This document shows, piece after piece, positions 26,484 through 37,600 of a stretch of 64,000 bases of DNA. Made by a program: the position numbers and the translations under genes. The notes beneath the pieces were generated by a model, which saw only the letters and a program-made list of their open reading frames with translations, was not told where the DNA came from and did not search any database. The DNA lies in contig CALNVZ010003430.1 in assembly GCA_940671915.1 (NCBI GenBank), forward strand, positions 18,625,259 through 18,689,258. Direction: 5' to 3'. This DNA comes from Paracentrotus lividus (taxonomy: Eukaryota > Echinodermata > Echinoidea > Camarodonta > Echinidae). The number at the start of each line of letters is the position of its first letter. Position 1 is the stretch's first letter.

Positions 26484-26912
26484 CAGTCCGCTCCCATTAA
26501 TTAGGTACATGGGACCAAGACAATCACTCTTATGATAAAACTTGAGTTTTGTGATCCTGACAATCAAATCTTGTTTTACTGAATGCTTACATGGAGACAC
26601 ACAGATACAAGGTTATTTTGCTGGAAATTTAAAGTTATAAAGGTTGATTGGTTGATTTATATACATTTGTATGTACACATATTTGAAATAATATTGGGAC
26701 CTGGGAGGCATTTCATCAAAGGACTTGTTGGACCTTTTATCCGACAAATCTGCTCTCAGCCAATCAGATGCAAGCATTTCAGTAGCTTGTAACAGTTTGT
26801 CGGATAAAACGTTCGACAATTCCTTTGATGAAATGCCCTCCAGGAGAATTGTCTTGATATAAATAAAATCTTGTTGAATGAGTGCTTGATATAATAGGTG
26901 TAGACTGTATTG
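26484..26912. mobile_element. Foldback element interrupted by a second element
   Basis: The outer ends ATACAGTCCGCTCCCATTA and, inverted, AGGTGTAGACTGTAT form an imperfect TIR. GGTACATGGGACCAAG is shared with the intact copy at 29468. A different palindromic element sits inside at 26700-26844. Confidence 0.6.
26700..26844. mobile_element. 145-bp palindromic MITE nested in the previous element
   Basis: GGAGGCATTTCATCAAAGGA at the left is answered by TCCTTTGATGAAATGCCCTC at the right, and TTTTATCCGACAAA by TTTGTCGGATAAAA further in. The loop contains CAGCCAATCAGATGCAAGCA. Non-coding, clearly younger than its host element. Confidence 0.88.
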
Positions 26913-26919
26913 CATAGAG

Positions 26920-29460
26920 CTGAGTAAACCAGCTATTGATAAATGTGAAGCCTGCCGAGGGGCCTAGAAGGGGGTCAAGTCATATGTAATTTGTGTTGAT
27001 GCTTTTCTCACTCTCAGCAGAAGCTCTGTTTTGAAAACTCCTCAAAATATTCAGAGGCTGGAAAGCGTGCTTGAGATACATCCACTTTTTTTTTTTTTTT
27101 TGGGGGGGGTTTCATCCACCCCAATCTAAAATGGTGATGGAGAGGGGGGTCATAGACCAAGTTCATAAAATGCAAATGATGGTAAAGAGGTATCATAAAA
27201 TGACGTCATTAGTCGGAGCAGGTCTTTCTTTACTTGTCTATTGTGTACGAAAGGGTAATCCCTTCTCGAAACCCTAAACAGACGCTATAGTCTTGGCATT
27301 CAGACAATATTCAAACTCCATGTGTATATGTATCCTGTCAGACATGAAGGATTGTACTTTTGTATGTACGTAAATAAATCTAAAGATTTTAAACTGCTCA
27401 TGTTCCTAGCCCTATATGTGACAAGCTTTACAGCAAAATACCAGTCCCACGAATTTCAATCAAATTTTGGTGGGGATTTGGGAATACCGGATACATAAAT
27501 GTTAAGCAGTAGATTATCCGCAATACCAAGGCATGAGTACTTCACCCCACCTACATGTAGGTGAATGGGGGCCTGATCAGAGGTTATCTTCATTTGGTTT
27601 TGAAAATAAACTTACTACAATGCTCCCCATGAAGTTGGAATTATGAACCATTAATGAGGGATAAAAATCAATCGTGCACCAAATTAATGTAGGTACCATA
27701 CAAGAAAAGAACATGTGTACATAATACGGTAAAATAACCGATGCACTATACACTGCAACTACAATGTAGGGTCTGCGAGGAAAAGATGCGGAAAGAAGCT
27801 TTTACGCTTTGATAGTAGTCACTCCCTGAATATATGTAAACTATTTATGAAGGCATTGATTGCCAATGAGCTAGTTTGGAATGCTGCCAACCAGTGCTTT
27901 TGTGTGTGGATACTATACTAGATGTACTAGCACAATACTGTTACAGCATCAAGGATGGGGGAGGGGTGGGGTGGGCTAGAGATAGGGAGGCGGCATGCGG
28001 TACTGGGAATATCTGAAGTCGACAGCAGCGTTATTTATACGAGTATTGCGGTTGTACATGTATGTTAGAACATGTGCTGTCTGTGTTGCATGTCTAATGC
28101 CAGGGAAAGGATGGTAGCATTATTTCCGGGTTTCAATTTTCAGTGATGATGTAACTGTCGAGTCGCCTTGTTTCACATGGAACTCATATAAAGTTTCAGA
28201 AGTTATCAATATATCTTTTCCTTTCTCCTATTTTTGCTTTTATATCCATATGGAGACTTTAAAATTATCTATAATTTTAATATTTATTCCATATTTCAGA
28301 GGCTCGACACCTCAGAAGTAAGGAACATATCTTTTAGTAATCTTCCATCATCATCTTTTGATCTACAATGTTATGAATTAGCCATCATACATGGGCAGAC
28401 AAAACAAAAAAATCACTGACAGATTAAAAGGTAATGCCAAACAATATGAAATAATGAATAACATGAAACAAATATAGAGACATAAAACTTTAAAAAGGTA
28501 ACTTCGACCAATTAATTTATATTTTTAAATATAAGTAGACATTTCCGGAGCAGCGTTTTGTCCAGACAATCTATTAAACGTGACAGAAAAATCACTAAAG
28601 AGGCCAATTTTTAGGGAGCAAAGTTGCTTTATTCAAACCTTATGGAAAATTGTTTTCCTCTTATTAAGCTTCAGGGGATTTAATGATGTATGGTTATCCC
28701 TCAAATCCTAACCACAACAGTGAGACTATCACCCAACTGGACAAATTTTTGCATTAATGCGAATGGCAAGTTTATGGTTGGGCCGGATTATGTCTATTGG
28801 TGTGCCTGGTGTTACGTAGTATATTAATAGTTTAACTATTAAAGATGAATCATTGAGGTACAACAACAAACATGAAATAATGGTCACAAAGGTAGCATGA
28901 CACAAGCTGGGAAAAGTGGGGGTTTTGGGGTTGGTTTTTTAGAGGGAGGGAGGGAGGGGGGTGGTGGTGGTCAATTGTCATGAGCTTACTACAAATCAAG
29001 TTTTTTTGTTTATTATATGCAATAATGAGTGAAATAGATGGTCAAGAGGGGTATTCTCTATATTTTCAGTTACCGCATTGCACCATATATTAGAGTTTAT
29101 AATGAAAAACAGATTTTAATATGATTTGTTATTGCTGTAGCAACTCTTTACTAAAGTGTATAGTTGGCAAGCTAGAAACTGATAATTAGACACTATGGTA
29201 CAATTGTCTTTTCAGCACATATTTAGAAATGCAGTGATGGATTTCAACAATTGGTTGAAAAGGTGTATTGGTAATAACGGATTAGAGCCCAATAAAGTTT
29301 TAATCAAGGTTTAAAATTGGCAGGAGATGATCATTTTAGACTTCATTGGCCTCTTATGTTAGGTCTTCAGTCACAAGATCACTTTGTTTATCCTTGCATG
29401 TCTCATGTACGCAACACCTTGGCTTCTCAATGGCTCGTCAATGGGACCTGCCAGGTAGTC
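26920..29460. other. No recognised gene; G-rich tract at 28943-28962
   Basis: AT-rich DNA with one clear quadruplex-type motif (GGGAGGGAGGGAGGGG) and a CRE palindrome at 27201. If PARN ends near 29745 this could include its 3' flank; no polyadenylation site was assigned. Confidence 0.5.
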
Positions 29461-29467
29461 GAGGAAT

Positions 29468-29654
29468 ATAGTCTACTCCCATTACAACGAGCACAGATAC
29501 AAGGTTTTGCAATTATGAAGCAAATTTCCCAGTCTCAAGTTTCAAAATGAGCACATGCTTTTAGAGTGCCAACATGCATGCAGTATAATAAGATTTTGTT
29601 ATAAGGATCTAATTGGCTTGGTCCCATGCACCTTATTATAAAGGGAGTGGAATT
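29468..29654. mobile_element. 190-bp foldback element, same family as 26484-26912
   Basis: The left end AGTCTACTCCCATTACAACG has an inverted counterpart at the right, CTTATTATAAAGGGAGTGGA. The reverse of the right half (GGTGCATGGGACCAAG) matches the left part of the element at 26484. Confidence 0.7.
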
Positions 29655-29719
29655 TGCTACTACAGGTTTTTTTTTGTGGTTCCCCCCCCCCCCCAAAAAA
29701 AAAATTTCTCTGGTGAATT

Positions 29720-29745
29720 TTCAAATTTCAGGATAACTATTCTAC
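29720..29745 (-). CDS. PARN: Possible last PARN exon (Trp-stop) and start of the 3' UTR
   Basis: Exon 19 ends with TG. At 29745 (minus) an acceptor-like ATAAAACAG with a T-rich lead is followed by G TAG, which would complete TGG and stop, as in human PARN where Trp is the last residue. The match is only four informative bases. Another CAG-G-TAG exists near 25917. Treat it as a pointer for transcript data; the end given is arbitrary. Confidence 0.25.
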
Positions 29746-29971
29746 CTGTTTTATGTGAAAAATGTGAAACAAGACGGACAACTTCTTATTAAATTCCCTG
29801 ACTTTTCCCTGTTTTGAGGCATTTTTCTCAAAATTACTGGCTCTTCCTTGACTCAAAAAGTGAAACTCATTTTCCAAGTTTTCAGGAAGAGTGAATACAT
29901 AAACCTTAGTGTTTCTAAACACAACTCGGAATAATAATTTACTCATTCTATGTGATTTCTCTTCCTCCATG

Positions 29972-30040
29972 TTGGCTGAATTGGTTAGAGCAAAGACCTT
30001 GGCTCATGAACGGCAGGCTGTGGGTTCAAGCCAAAAGCAG
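29972..30040 (+). mobile_element. tRNA-like sequence (SINE head or tRNA relic)
   Basis: TTGGCTGAATTGGTTAGAGC matches the A-box/D-arm pattern, and GTGGGTTCAAGCC the B box 40 bp later. The acceptor stem does not pair, so it is not an intact tRNA gene. Probably the head of a tRNA-derived SINE. Confidence 0.55.
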
Positions 30041-30282
30041 ACTGGAACAAAAGTGTTTGCTGAAATGTAGTTGAGTTCATTACATGAACACATCTTGATG
30101 ACATATCGGTCATTCCATCTTTAAATCTTGTGCCAAACAAGTTCTAAACGTTCCATAAAATGACATTAACTGTACAACAATTTTGTCTGTCCTTCTCATT
30201 TGTCTTTCCCATCATCAAGTCTAGTTCAGGACAGGATCGAAAGCATGTAGCTGACTAAACAACACACACATCTTCCGTTTGT

Positions 30283-30962
30283 AAAGGCCCTGTCACATCA
30301 GCCTTGCGTATGAGTTACAGGCGAGTTGCGAGCAGGGATTTTCCAGCACGCAACAAGATTTCTGCGGGCACACAAGGATTTTCACAAGTTTTGCGGGCGT
30401 CTTACGTGCTGTAAGCGTTTAACTTACTGTCTAATTGCGTGTATTGCGTGTGACCTGCGGGTCAGGAGCGTGCACGCTTTGAAACTGATCCGTGTTAGTT
30501 ACGGGTGACATACGTGCGCTACGTGGTATCTGCGACCTAACTGCGTGTTACTTGTGTGTAAGTTGCTTGCAATGTGCAAGCTTGGAGAAACCATTCAATT
30601 TTCAAATAATTTCCTGGAATAACCCTGCCCCGTGAGACGTCATATATTTTTGGCCGCAGAGATCCGCGGGCAATCTGCGTACTTCGAGCGGCTTAATTGC
30701 GCGTGATTTGAGGTTGATGCGGGTGTTCTACTGGTATTCTGCGTGTACATCTGCAGGCAATCACCAGTAAATCACCCGGAACAAGTTTTGAGCATGTTCA
30801 AAACTTTTCTGCAAGCAAATCAGACTTACGTGCGTACCTGCAGGCAACTGCGTGCGAGATACGTGCAAAACACTGTCAATGCGGGCAACCTGCGAGTAGC
30901 AAAAATTGTCACCCACAACTCGCCTGTAACTCATACGCAAGGCTGATGTGACAGGGCCTTTA
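30283..30962. mobile_element. 680-bp terminal-inverted-repeat element
   Basis: TAAAGGCCCTGTCACATCAG at the left is exactly repeated, inverted, at the right, and the match continues through GCCTTGCGTATGAGTTACAGG for a TIR of about 46 bp. The interior is unusually rich in GCGTG, GCGGGC and TGCGTG words and has no long open frame. TA at each end is shared by the TIR, so the target duplication is unclear. Confidence 0.92.
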
Positions 30963-31117
30963 AGCAGGGTCGAAAACGTTCATTAAAATGTACTTCAATG
31001 CAATTATAACTTTCAGTAAAACGTAGCTTACAGCATACAATCACCATGTTAAGTAAAGCGCAACATACCTTCTTATCTCCCAAAAATACAGGCAACACTC
31101 TGTGCTGATTGCAATCA

Positions 31118-31530
31118 TTGTGTCTTGTGCACAACAAGATCAAAACGTTCGGCAAAACACGGTTGATTGAAAGACGAACACAGTTTCCCGTCAGTCTTGT
31201 GCACAACAGGATCAAAACGTTCAGCAAAACATGGATGATTTGCAAGGTGAACACACCGTCCCATCAGTCTTGTGCAGAGCTGGGTCAGAGCGTTCACTGA
31301 AACATAATTGACTGCATAAGAAATATACTATCCCTAAGTCTTGTGCACAACAAGATCCAAACGTCTGGAAAAACGTCGTTGATGGCAAGACGAACACATT
31401 TTCACGTCAGTCTCGTGCACAACAGGATCAAAACGTTCAGCAAAACGTAGCTGATTGCAAGGCAAACACACCGTCCCATCAATCTAGTGCAGAGCACGAT
31501 CATATTAAAGCGTTCAGTGAAATGCAGACT
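31118..31530. repeat. 72-bp tandem repeat in six copies, arranged as two trimers
   Basis: GTCTTGTGCACAACA(A/G)GATC or the variant GTCTTGTGCAGAGC starts units at about 31120, 31194, 31266, 31340, 31411 and 31483. Unit 4 resembles unit 1 (ACGAACACA), unit 5 resembles unit 2 (AACACACCGTCCCATCA), unit 6 resembles unit 3 (CAGAGC). This indicates duplication of a three-unit block of about 217 bp. It ends about 40 bp from PARN exon 19. Confidence 0.88.
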
Positions 31531-31568
31531 CCACTCTAGATCTGTCTTACATTGGAGGGTATCCTTAC

Positions 31569-31617
31569 CAACTTGCAGATTCGTCAAATAGTTTAGAAGG
31601 CTCCTTTGCTGCAGCCT
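31569..31617 (-). CDS. PARN: PARN exon 19 (near the C-terminus)
   Basis: 49 nt, acceptor TATGACAG, donor GTAAGG. With the split Glu it reads [16 protein letters not shown] plus TG of a next codon. It resembles the human C-terminal end SPATLFEVPDTW, so the next codon may be TGG (Trp) before a stop. It lies just beside a 72-bp tandem repeat. Confidence 0.72.
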
Positions 31618-34600
31618 CTGTCATATAGAAACAAAATATAAGAATTATTACAATACTTATAAGACACATAATAATATATTAACACTAATACCGTAAAGTG
31701 GTTATTTCTTGTGAATTTCGCAAGTCAGTCCTCATAAAAATTCCACTTCATTGCCATATCAGCCATACATTTCACAGTTCTATTTCCGCGAATTTTGTGA
31801 CATCAGCCTCTCAAAAAATTCCACTTCAATATGAATATTTATCACAAAAATACTTGAATGTTGATGTTAATGCCGTTTCATTCATTGAAACATAGAAAAA
31901 CCTGCCAATTTATTGAGTAGTCTTATCATAATAAGTCTATTCATTTTTAGGTTTAACTCCAAATAACAGTTTTATTACAAGTTGGTCAAGTAATTATGTC
32001 TTTACTCATTTCGTATACCATACATACAGTTAAACGATTATTAAACCAATTGGCTGTTTGACCTTTATATTCATCATTACATTAATGGCTATTGGACCTT
32101 TGTATTTGAGATTAGACCTCATGACTATCAACCTTTTTGATGAATACAGGAAAAAATTATCAGAAAACATTTGCATAATAGACAAATTGAGTGTAGGTTG
32201 TACACCAAATAATGATGAATAATTAAATAACCAAGCCCTAAAAAAAAAAGGGAAACACATGAAACAAACAGGCATGTAAGCTAGGATAAATCTAGCAAAC
32301 AAGTTGGCAGATATTCAATTAAAATAATGGCTAGCATCAATATTTGATGCCCTCATTCCATGAATAGGAGGTCCACAAATGACTATCCAATTTGTTGCCT
32401 TCCTACAAAAAAAGTACTTAAGCAATGCACTTGCCATTGTGCTAAGTTCCTTCTTGTGGGAAGGTAACAAATTATTGTTAGCTGGTTTGCCAATTAAGCC
32501 CCGTTCAGAAATGGTGCGGAAAATTGCCCCTACAACAAGAAGCTGCATTAAAAATATTAAATGAAATTAGCGTAGTGCTTAAGAAATAATAACAGATACT
32601 GTAGTTGGCTCCGCCCATTGAATAAGTAAATGTAGACTTTGACCTCTGTGAACTTGACTTTGACCTCATTACTCTATAGATCAGATTGTCTTCCATTTAT
32701 GGTGAATCTTAAATGATGTATTTCAAGTGGTTCTTGAGATATTGTAACAATGTACAGTGGGAATATATATATATTTTTTTTAATTTGTGGGAATTTTCAA
32801 TATTTGACCTCTCTGTGACACTTGACCATTGTCCTACAAACTCTAAAATTGAAGCAAATTCTAACATTCAGACATACAGACGTATGGAAACCAAAAGCAT
32901 CAATGCCTCCAGCACCACCTTCAACGATGAAGTCATAAAATATTAATTCTGGCAACTTATATTGCGGTTTTGAGCCGGCAGGTCACAATAAGTTGAAATT
33001 GGGTTAGCACTTTCCCGATACGTCCTGTATATGTTTTATTCATCACAATGTATTGTGCTCGCCAGCATTCATCGAGCATATGGTCTATTTTCAATGCCAC
33101 AGAAGAATATAGCCGGATGTGGTTTGCCTTTCGTGTGTAATCCTTGTATTTCCAAGAAATTGGTGAATATTTAAAGCAAATTGTATTTGTCACTAGACTA
33201 CTCATACATGTATCCGTACTAGAATGTGCCTGGACTTGAGCTTTTGAAACTAATGTAATATTCATCAATATCATCTACTGGACACGCAATAGATAATCAG
33301 CTTTTCATGCCCTTTATATAAAATACAGTACATACTGTACACTATGCACAAACATTTTTAAACAGCATTGCAGTAGTTTGAGGTATGATTTTTTTTTTTA
33401 AATGGGGCGAAAAAAACAACATCTTCACTTTTCTGCATTAGACATGTGTAGTAGAATAATTTGGGAAAATAACATTTTTCATGTGAGTTTTCAAATAATA
33501 AAATTCAAGTGGGCATCGTGAAACAAGAGTCTACAGCTTAAAGCTGGTGTATAGTGTTGGAAGAAGGAAAAATTTAATTTGGATTCACAGTTAGATAATA
33601 TGAAAGACTGAATCCTATAATGTAACAAGAAAGTTATATATTTACATGGAATCTCGTTTTAATGTCTTTATTTCACGTTATTATAGTATAAAAAAGATAA
33701 GTCGGGATCCGACACATCTTGTGTGCGCTAGGCGTTCCATGGAAAACCAATGGGGATTCTCTTGTGTGGGTGATACACACAGAGCGCTTCGCTCCATTCA
33801 TGCGAGGAGTTCGGGGGACTGGACAACCAAGCAAAGGTCTCAAAAACCGTTACAAATTGTGTTTGGATCAAACATTCACTGAAATTACCAGAAATCGTGA
33901 AAGGAATATCACAAAATCTCTCACACATGTCTTTTAGTGCAATGTGAACAACATGAGACTATATTTAATTGGTTTTATGCCGATTTTTTTTTTGTTACCA
34001 AAACTATACACCAGGTTTAACCACTTGAATGCTGCATGGTGCTAATTGCACTGTACGGGTATGACCAGCTGATGCATCAAAACAGACAAAGTTCAGAGAA
34101 TAGCATGAGCACGTAATATTATGTGGTCCGTGCACAGTGTACAAACGCCAAGTACGTAATATCACGTGGTCCGCAGCAAAGTGGTTAACCAAAGCTCACT
34201 ATTTTGTGGCAATTTTTTAGCTGTTATGTTTTTTACAAAATGGCCACAGAACATTGTCTTGGTCTAAGGCAACACTTTTGGTTCACTATTGCCACTTGGT
34301 CTAAACCCACATTGACTAATGCCCGTTTGGTCTCATCTTACATGGTCTAATTCCATTTCGTCTATAACCATTTTGTCTAATTCCCACTTCGCCTATTAAC
34401 CATTTTGTTGAATTCTCATTTCGTCTAATGTCCATTTTGTCTCATGTCCACTTGGTCTAACACAACAGAATCAAATACTGCAACAAATTGATACAATAGA
34501 CCAAAAATATTCATTTTGGAAATGAACAAACCTGCAATTAGAGAATTTTGCTATTATACGAATTGGCAATTAGACCAAGTATGTATTAGACCAAGGGGAC

Positions 34601-37600
34601 ATTACACCAAAATGTTGGTGGACCAAATGGGTAAAACTAAGCCCATGTGGCATTAGACAGTCAGACAATTGAAACAACTGCTGTTAGACCAAGTGGATAT
34701 AAACCGAGAGATTACCATTGTCCTCACTAGTCGCTCTTTCCAGCTTCAAGCCTGACGATGATGATGTGGAGGGCGGGGTAATACTCTGCCTTGACACAAA
34801 AGGGGCAGCACTATACAGACAAGAATAGAACCAATCAGAACAAACATTTTGAAATGGTATCTCTACATCGATTGCAGTTTTATAAAACTAAAGATGTTTT
34901 CACTCCTAATTGTCTGAGGTTTTTGTATATGTTTATCAAGCAACAAGGATAAAAGATGTGTTATAATCCAATTTTTCTGAGTTTTTTTTTTGTTTTTTTT
35001 TGTATATATCTGCTAATCAAACAACAAGGCATTTCATTAAAAAATGTCACTTTTAGTACATTTATTAGTTGATGCAAGGTTGGATGTACCTTGGTAAAAT
35101 TATCATATATAGAACAGAAAGAAAAATTCACTCTTAATTAATGTGTTTCCCCCCTTTACACTAACCTCTATTAGGCCAGCAGATTCCCCCGGGGACAGGC
35201 TAATAATGATGATTTTATATTTTGATTTTATTTAGCACTTTACAAATAACAGGTTAGGTTAGGGATGCGGGTTGTATCTTCGCCTTTTAAATTCCTTCAA
35301 GTCCCTGTTTCTTTCTCTCTCCATACATCAATTAGTGCCTAAATGACTTTCTTCATTTCTTGTTTTTTGCAGGTAGCACTTCTCTAACTTAATCCTGTAT
35401 GCAAGGTGGACTATGGACAATGGAATACACATGACTCAATGTACATGTAATAAAACTTTCATTTTTATTTATTGATTATAATTTTTTTTTTTTTTTGGGG
35501 GGGAGGCACCCCTTTTTGTTGTCTGGTGAAAGGAAGAAGGTTATTTTAACACAGAATTAAAGCCCTTATAGTACATCGTATTCAATAGATAACACCTAAT
35601 TTTCTACACTTACTTGGGATCCATCTGTTTATGTTTCTTGGCAGTGCTTGACATAAAGCTCGCGACCTCGGGATCAAAGTCGCCTGACTTATCCGGTGAC
35701 TCGTCCATGGCACGCTTCTTTCCGCGAGGGCTCTCGGGCGTTTTCGCCTCAGAGACATTTGACATTGAGGGCGCTTCTTGGAAAGAAGGGTACGGAATGA
35801 AGTCTCCAGCCATAAACTTGCTCTTCTTGTATTCCGCATAAGGGGTGACTTGGTAGAGAGAACTCTTCTCGATGCTTTTGAGAACTGCAATGAGAAACCA
35901 TACAAAATCAGTAATGAATATGGTAAAACAAGAAATTATTACGTGCATAGAACCTTCGGGAGGGGCAGAGATTTGCGAAAGTTTCATTCTGCGAAATACA
36001 TCAATCAATACCATTCTTGATCAATACAGCTATTTTTGGGATTTCATGAGAGCTTAATATCGCAAAAATTCATAAAAATTCACAGAAGTGACTCATTTTA
36101 CAGTTTATAATACCATAGTCCATTAGCTTATAACAAGCTGCTTATGATTAAGTAAGCCTTGTTAAAAATGAAATTTCAACATGGATTCTGAAAATACTGA
36201 ACACGTGTAGGATTATGCAATTTGGACAAGCCGGAAATTGCCTTGTTATAACAAAATCCATGCACTATATTCTCCATAATAATAATCATAACAATATATA
36301 GTAATTATGTGCTTTTCCCATGAGGCTCAAAGCGCTTATGTTGTATTATTACCCCAATCACTGGATTAAATCTCAGCTGCCATACATTTTATAGGCGCTG
36401 TTATGGAATTTATCCTCCTATGTACCCATTTATACCTGGGTGGAGTGTTAAGCAAATGTAGATAAAAATGCCTTGCTTAAGGGCATAAGGGCCGGTGCCG
36501 GGAATTGAACCCACAACCTTTGAATTCCCAAGTCAAGTAATACAACCACTAAACTTGCTATAGGAATCCTCCTTCAAAATTTTTACCTTGTTAATTTCTG
36601 TACCAGATGCGCTAACATAAATAGAGCTGTCCCCGGACAATTGGGCCCTCAGAATGCATTCAATTACAAAATCTTGGATTATAAATCTTTTAAATCAAAT
36701 TTTGTTGTTGGGAATAGTGTAATCGTGACAAGTTATAATTTACAAGACTGAATGTCTTAACTTGGTATATATTTCAATTTTTCGAAGAAATCTGCACCCT
36801 ATATGTTTCCTACTATTGAGGAAAGTGTGTGAAGTCCTTTTGTTTAAATTCAAATTTCAAGTGGTTAAGTGTCAAAATACCTAATTTGCAAAAGTTCATT
36901 TTATTATTATAGTTTACACTTTACCAGTCAATATACAGAGTAGGTCTTAGTTTAGTCACAAGGCTGAAGACTCTCAACAACAAAATTAATTAGTATCAGA
37001 TAGAGTTTGACTCTTGGGGGGGGGGGGAGCTCTGGTCAAAACAAAATTTCAATGAAGCAAAAGAGAAAATCAAATGTATCCTGTTTGCTGAGATAATGTC
37101 TAGCTGTTGCAATAGCAAATCCAGAAGGAGCATTATGAATAAAAAATGTATTGCTTTCACATTCTGGCCCCTTGAGGCGGAAGTAGCATTTCAAGGTATA
37201 TTTGATAATCCGCCAGAGTTTTCATTGTGGTTGGGAAACCTGGAAACAGGGATCTAATTTCTTCCGAATCACTTCAGATGTATTTTAAGGGAAGTTGTAC
37301 GTTCATTATCAAGATGATCCAATTTCAGTGACCTTTGCAGACTGAGCCCTGTAACATAGTAAGTTATGATCAATTGTACATGAATTCAGTGGGGGAAAAA
37401 ACGAAAGAACTTATTAAGAAATTCATAAAACAATAAAAAACATACAAAATTAAATTAAATAATGGAAGTTTTTCAAGTATCTTTGTTAGGAATGCTTCAA
37501 AGAATAGTCAAACAGAAAAATATCATTCTCTGAGCTTTATTTAGTCTGATTTACGCATAAATTGGTAAATTAATTACCAAATCAATTATTTCTTAAAATC

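Noticed and set aside
30931-31590. Cys-rich repetitive frames resembling a secreted repeat protein
   Set aside because: They come from the 72-bp tandem repeat, which is not a multiple of three throughout and has stops in every unit set.
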